From: a virus
IMG/VR virus record: IMGVR_UViG_3300033156_001165
Location: 1-38,251 of that record
Strand: one strand, 5' to 3'
Length of the DNA: 38,251 nucleotides
Part shown: positions 37,886-38,251 of the stretch, one piece after another
How positions within the stretch are numbered: position 1 is the stretch's first letter
Layout of the letters: the number at the start of each line of letters is the position of its first letter
Program-made: the position numbers and the translations under genes
Notes under the pieces: generated by a model
The model's input: the letters and a program-made list of their open reading frames with translations, nothing else
What the model was told of the DNA's origin: nothing
The model's database searches: none

Positions 37886-38251
37886 GGTACAGGTCTGGGC
37901 GGAATCAGGAAAACTTCAATTTTGGAGTAACCACTGGACAGGCTGGCGTTGGCCTTGGCCACGGCGGTATCTCCACTGCCCGCCTTGCAGAGAGCGCCCC
38001 AGCGGGAAGAGTTGCCGGATTCGTCGGCCACGCAGAGTAGGTCACCCCGGGTGACCGCCCCTAAATCGGCATCTACGTAGCAGAGGGCTGGACCCATGGT
38101 GCGGACATATCCCCCGTAGCCGTTAGCTAGATACGCCTGATTGACTCCTAGGTAGCCGGGATCGTTTTTCTGGTTGGGAAGCCGAACCTCGTTGACACGT
38201 GTGCCCCCAGTGTTTGCGCAGAGGGCATTGCCGCTGCCCAGGGTAGCCCCC
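37882..38251 (-). CDS. Unknown virion-like protein (partial, 5' end outside window)
   Basis: The minus frame is open from the right edge down to TGA 37882, about 122 residues of the C-terminus. A Met inside at 38097 could be mistaken for the start, but the frame continues to the edge. The sequence is beta-type, rich in Gly, Asn, Ala and Asp, with TRVNEVRLPNQKNDPGYLGV, YVDADLGAVTRGDLLCVADE and a Pro-rich tail IPPRPVP. It resembles small phage head-associated or decoration proteins (DUF2190-type) in composition. Stop overlaps the next start, so the two are co-translated. Function not clear. Confidence 0.5.
   Translation of the reverse strand, partial: GATLGSGNALCANTGGTRVNEVRLPNQKNDPGYLGVNQAYLANGYGGYVRTMGPALCYVDADLGAVTRGDLLCVADESGNSSRWGALCKAGSGDTAVAKANASLSSGYSKIEVFLIPPRPVP

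Noticed and set aside
1-38251. tRNA, rRNA, insertion sequences, retroelement or diversity-generating system
   Set aside because: No cloverleaf, transposase or reverse transcriptase motif found on either strand by reading; a dedicated search could still find a weak tRNA.

Overview
The window is part of the genome of a tailed bacteriophage (Caudoviricetes). It could also be an inactive prophage segment, but I see no integrase, excisionase or host gene. Terminase, portal, prohead protease, capsid and decoration genes sit alongside a full replication set. Nearly all genes read leftward (minus strand), start from strong AGGAGG-type sites and often overlap stop-to-start as ATGA. The standard genetic code fits. 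The DNA is GC-rich by eye. The host is probably a planctomycete: the secreted Ig-like/thioredoxin-like protein, the papain-like peptidase and the decoration protein with its added C-terminal domain resemble planctomycete proteins I know. This is inference, not a search result. Both ends are open, with coding sequences running off each edge, so the genome continues on both sides.

Layout from left to right. 1-3857: host-interaction and possible lysis genes (cut-off beta-helix tail spike, single-pass membrane protein, papain-like peptidase, Ig-like secreted protein). 3870-7321: head genes (a small HTH-like protein, major capsid protein, lambda D-like decoration protein, protease/scaffold). 7415-8785: one isolated plus-strand virion-like gene. 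8688-12243: two small basic proteins, an 83-residue protein, both terminase subunits, a YkgJ-like protein and a Lys/Arg-rich peptide. 12218-14907: a ParB-like/radical SAM fusion, a DUF932-like protein and a small protein. 14912-22009: replication and recombination (primase-helicase, family A DNA polymerase, DUF669-like protein, Sak4-like ATPase, RecB-type nuclease, family 4 uracil-DNA glycosylase). 22095-26064: ten short genes of unknown role behind a strong promoter. 26065-26367: divergent control region. 26368-27211: two plus-strand genes, a possible DNA-binding protein and a resolvase-like nuclease. 27204-38251: tail and connector genes with the portal among them (hub-like protein, portal, tail chaperone with a frameshift site, large tail protein, tape-measure-like protein, tail tube, completion and connector proteins, two receptor or decoration proteins).

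How it works together. A leftward early transcript from about 26156 would make the unknown early proteins, then the replication genes, then the terminase. A second leftward promoter at 7343-7372 drives the capsid genes, and a third at 29472-29500 drives the tail hub gene. All three share TTCG exactly 2 nt upstream of the -35 box and a run of six or seven G further upstream. That suggests one phage-wide control signal. The third promoter also lies inside a large inverted repeat next to 28-bp direct repeats.

The points most worth following are: the shared promoter signal and its repeat cluster; a canonical A AAA AAC slippery site in the tail chaperone gene; the ParB/radical SAM fusion; a 30-bp repeat at three places, one inside the terminase reading frame; and a Lys/Arg-rich peptide joined in frame, across one TGA, to a YkgJ-like protein.
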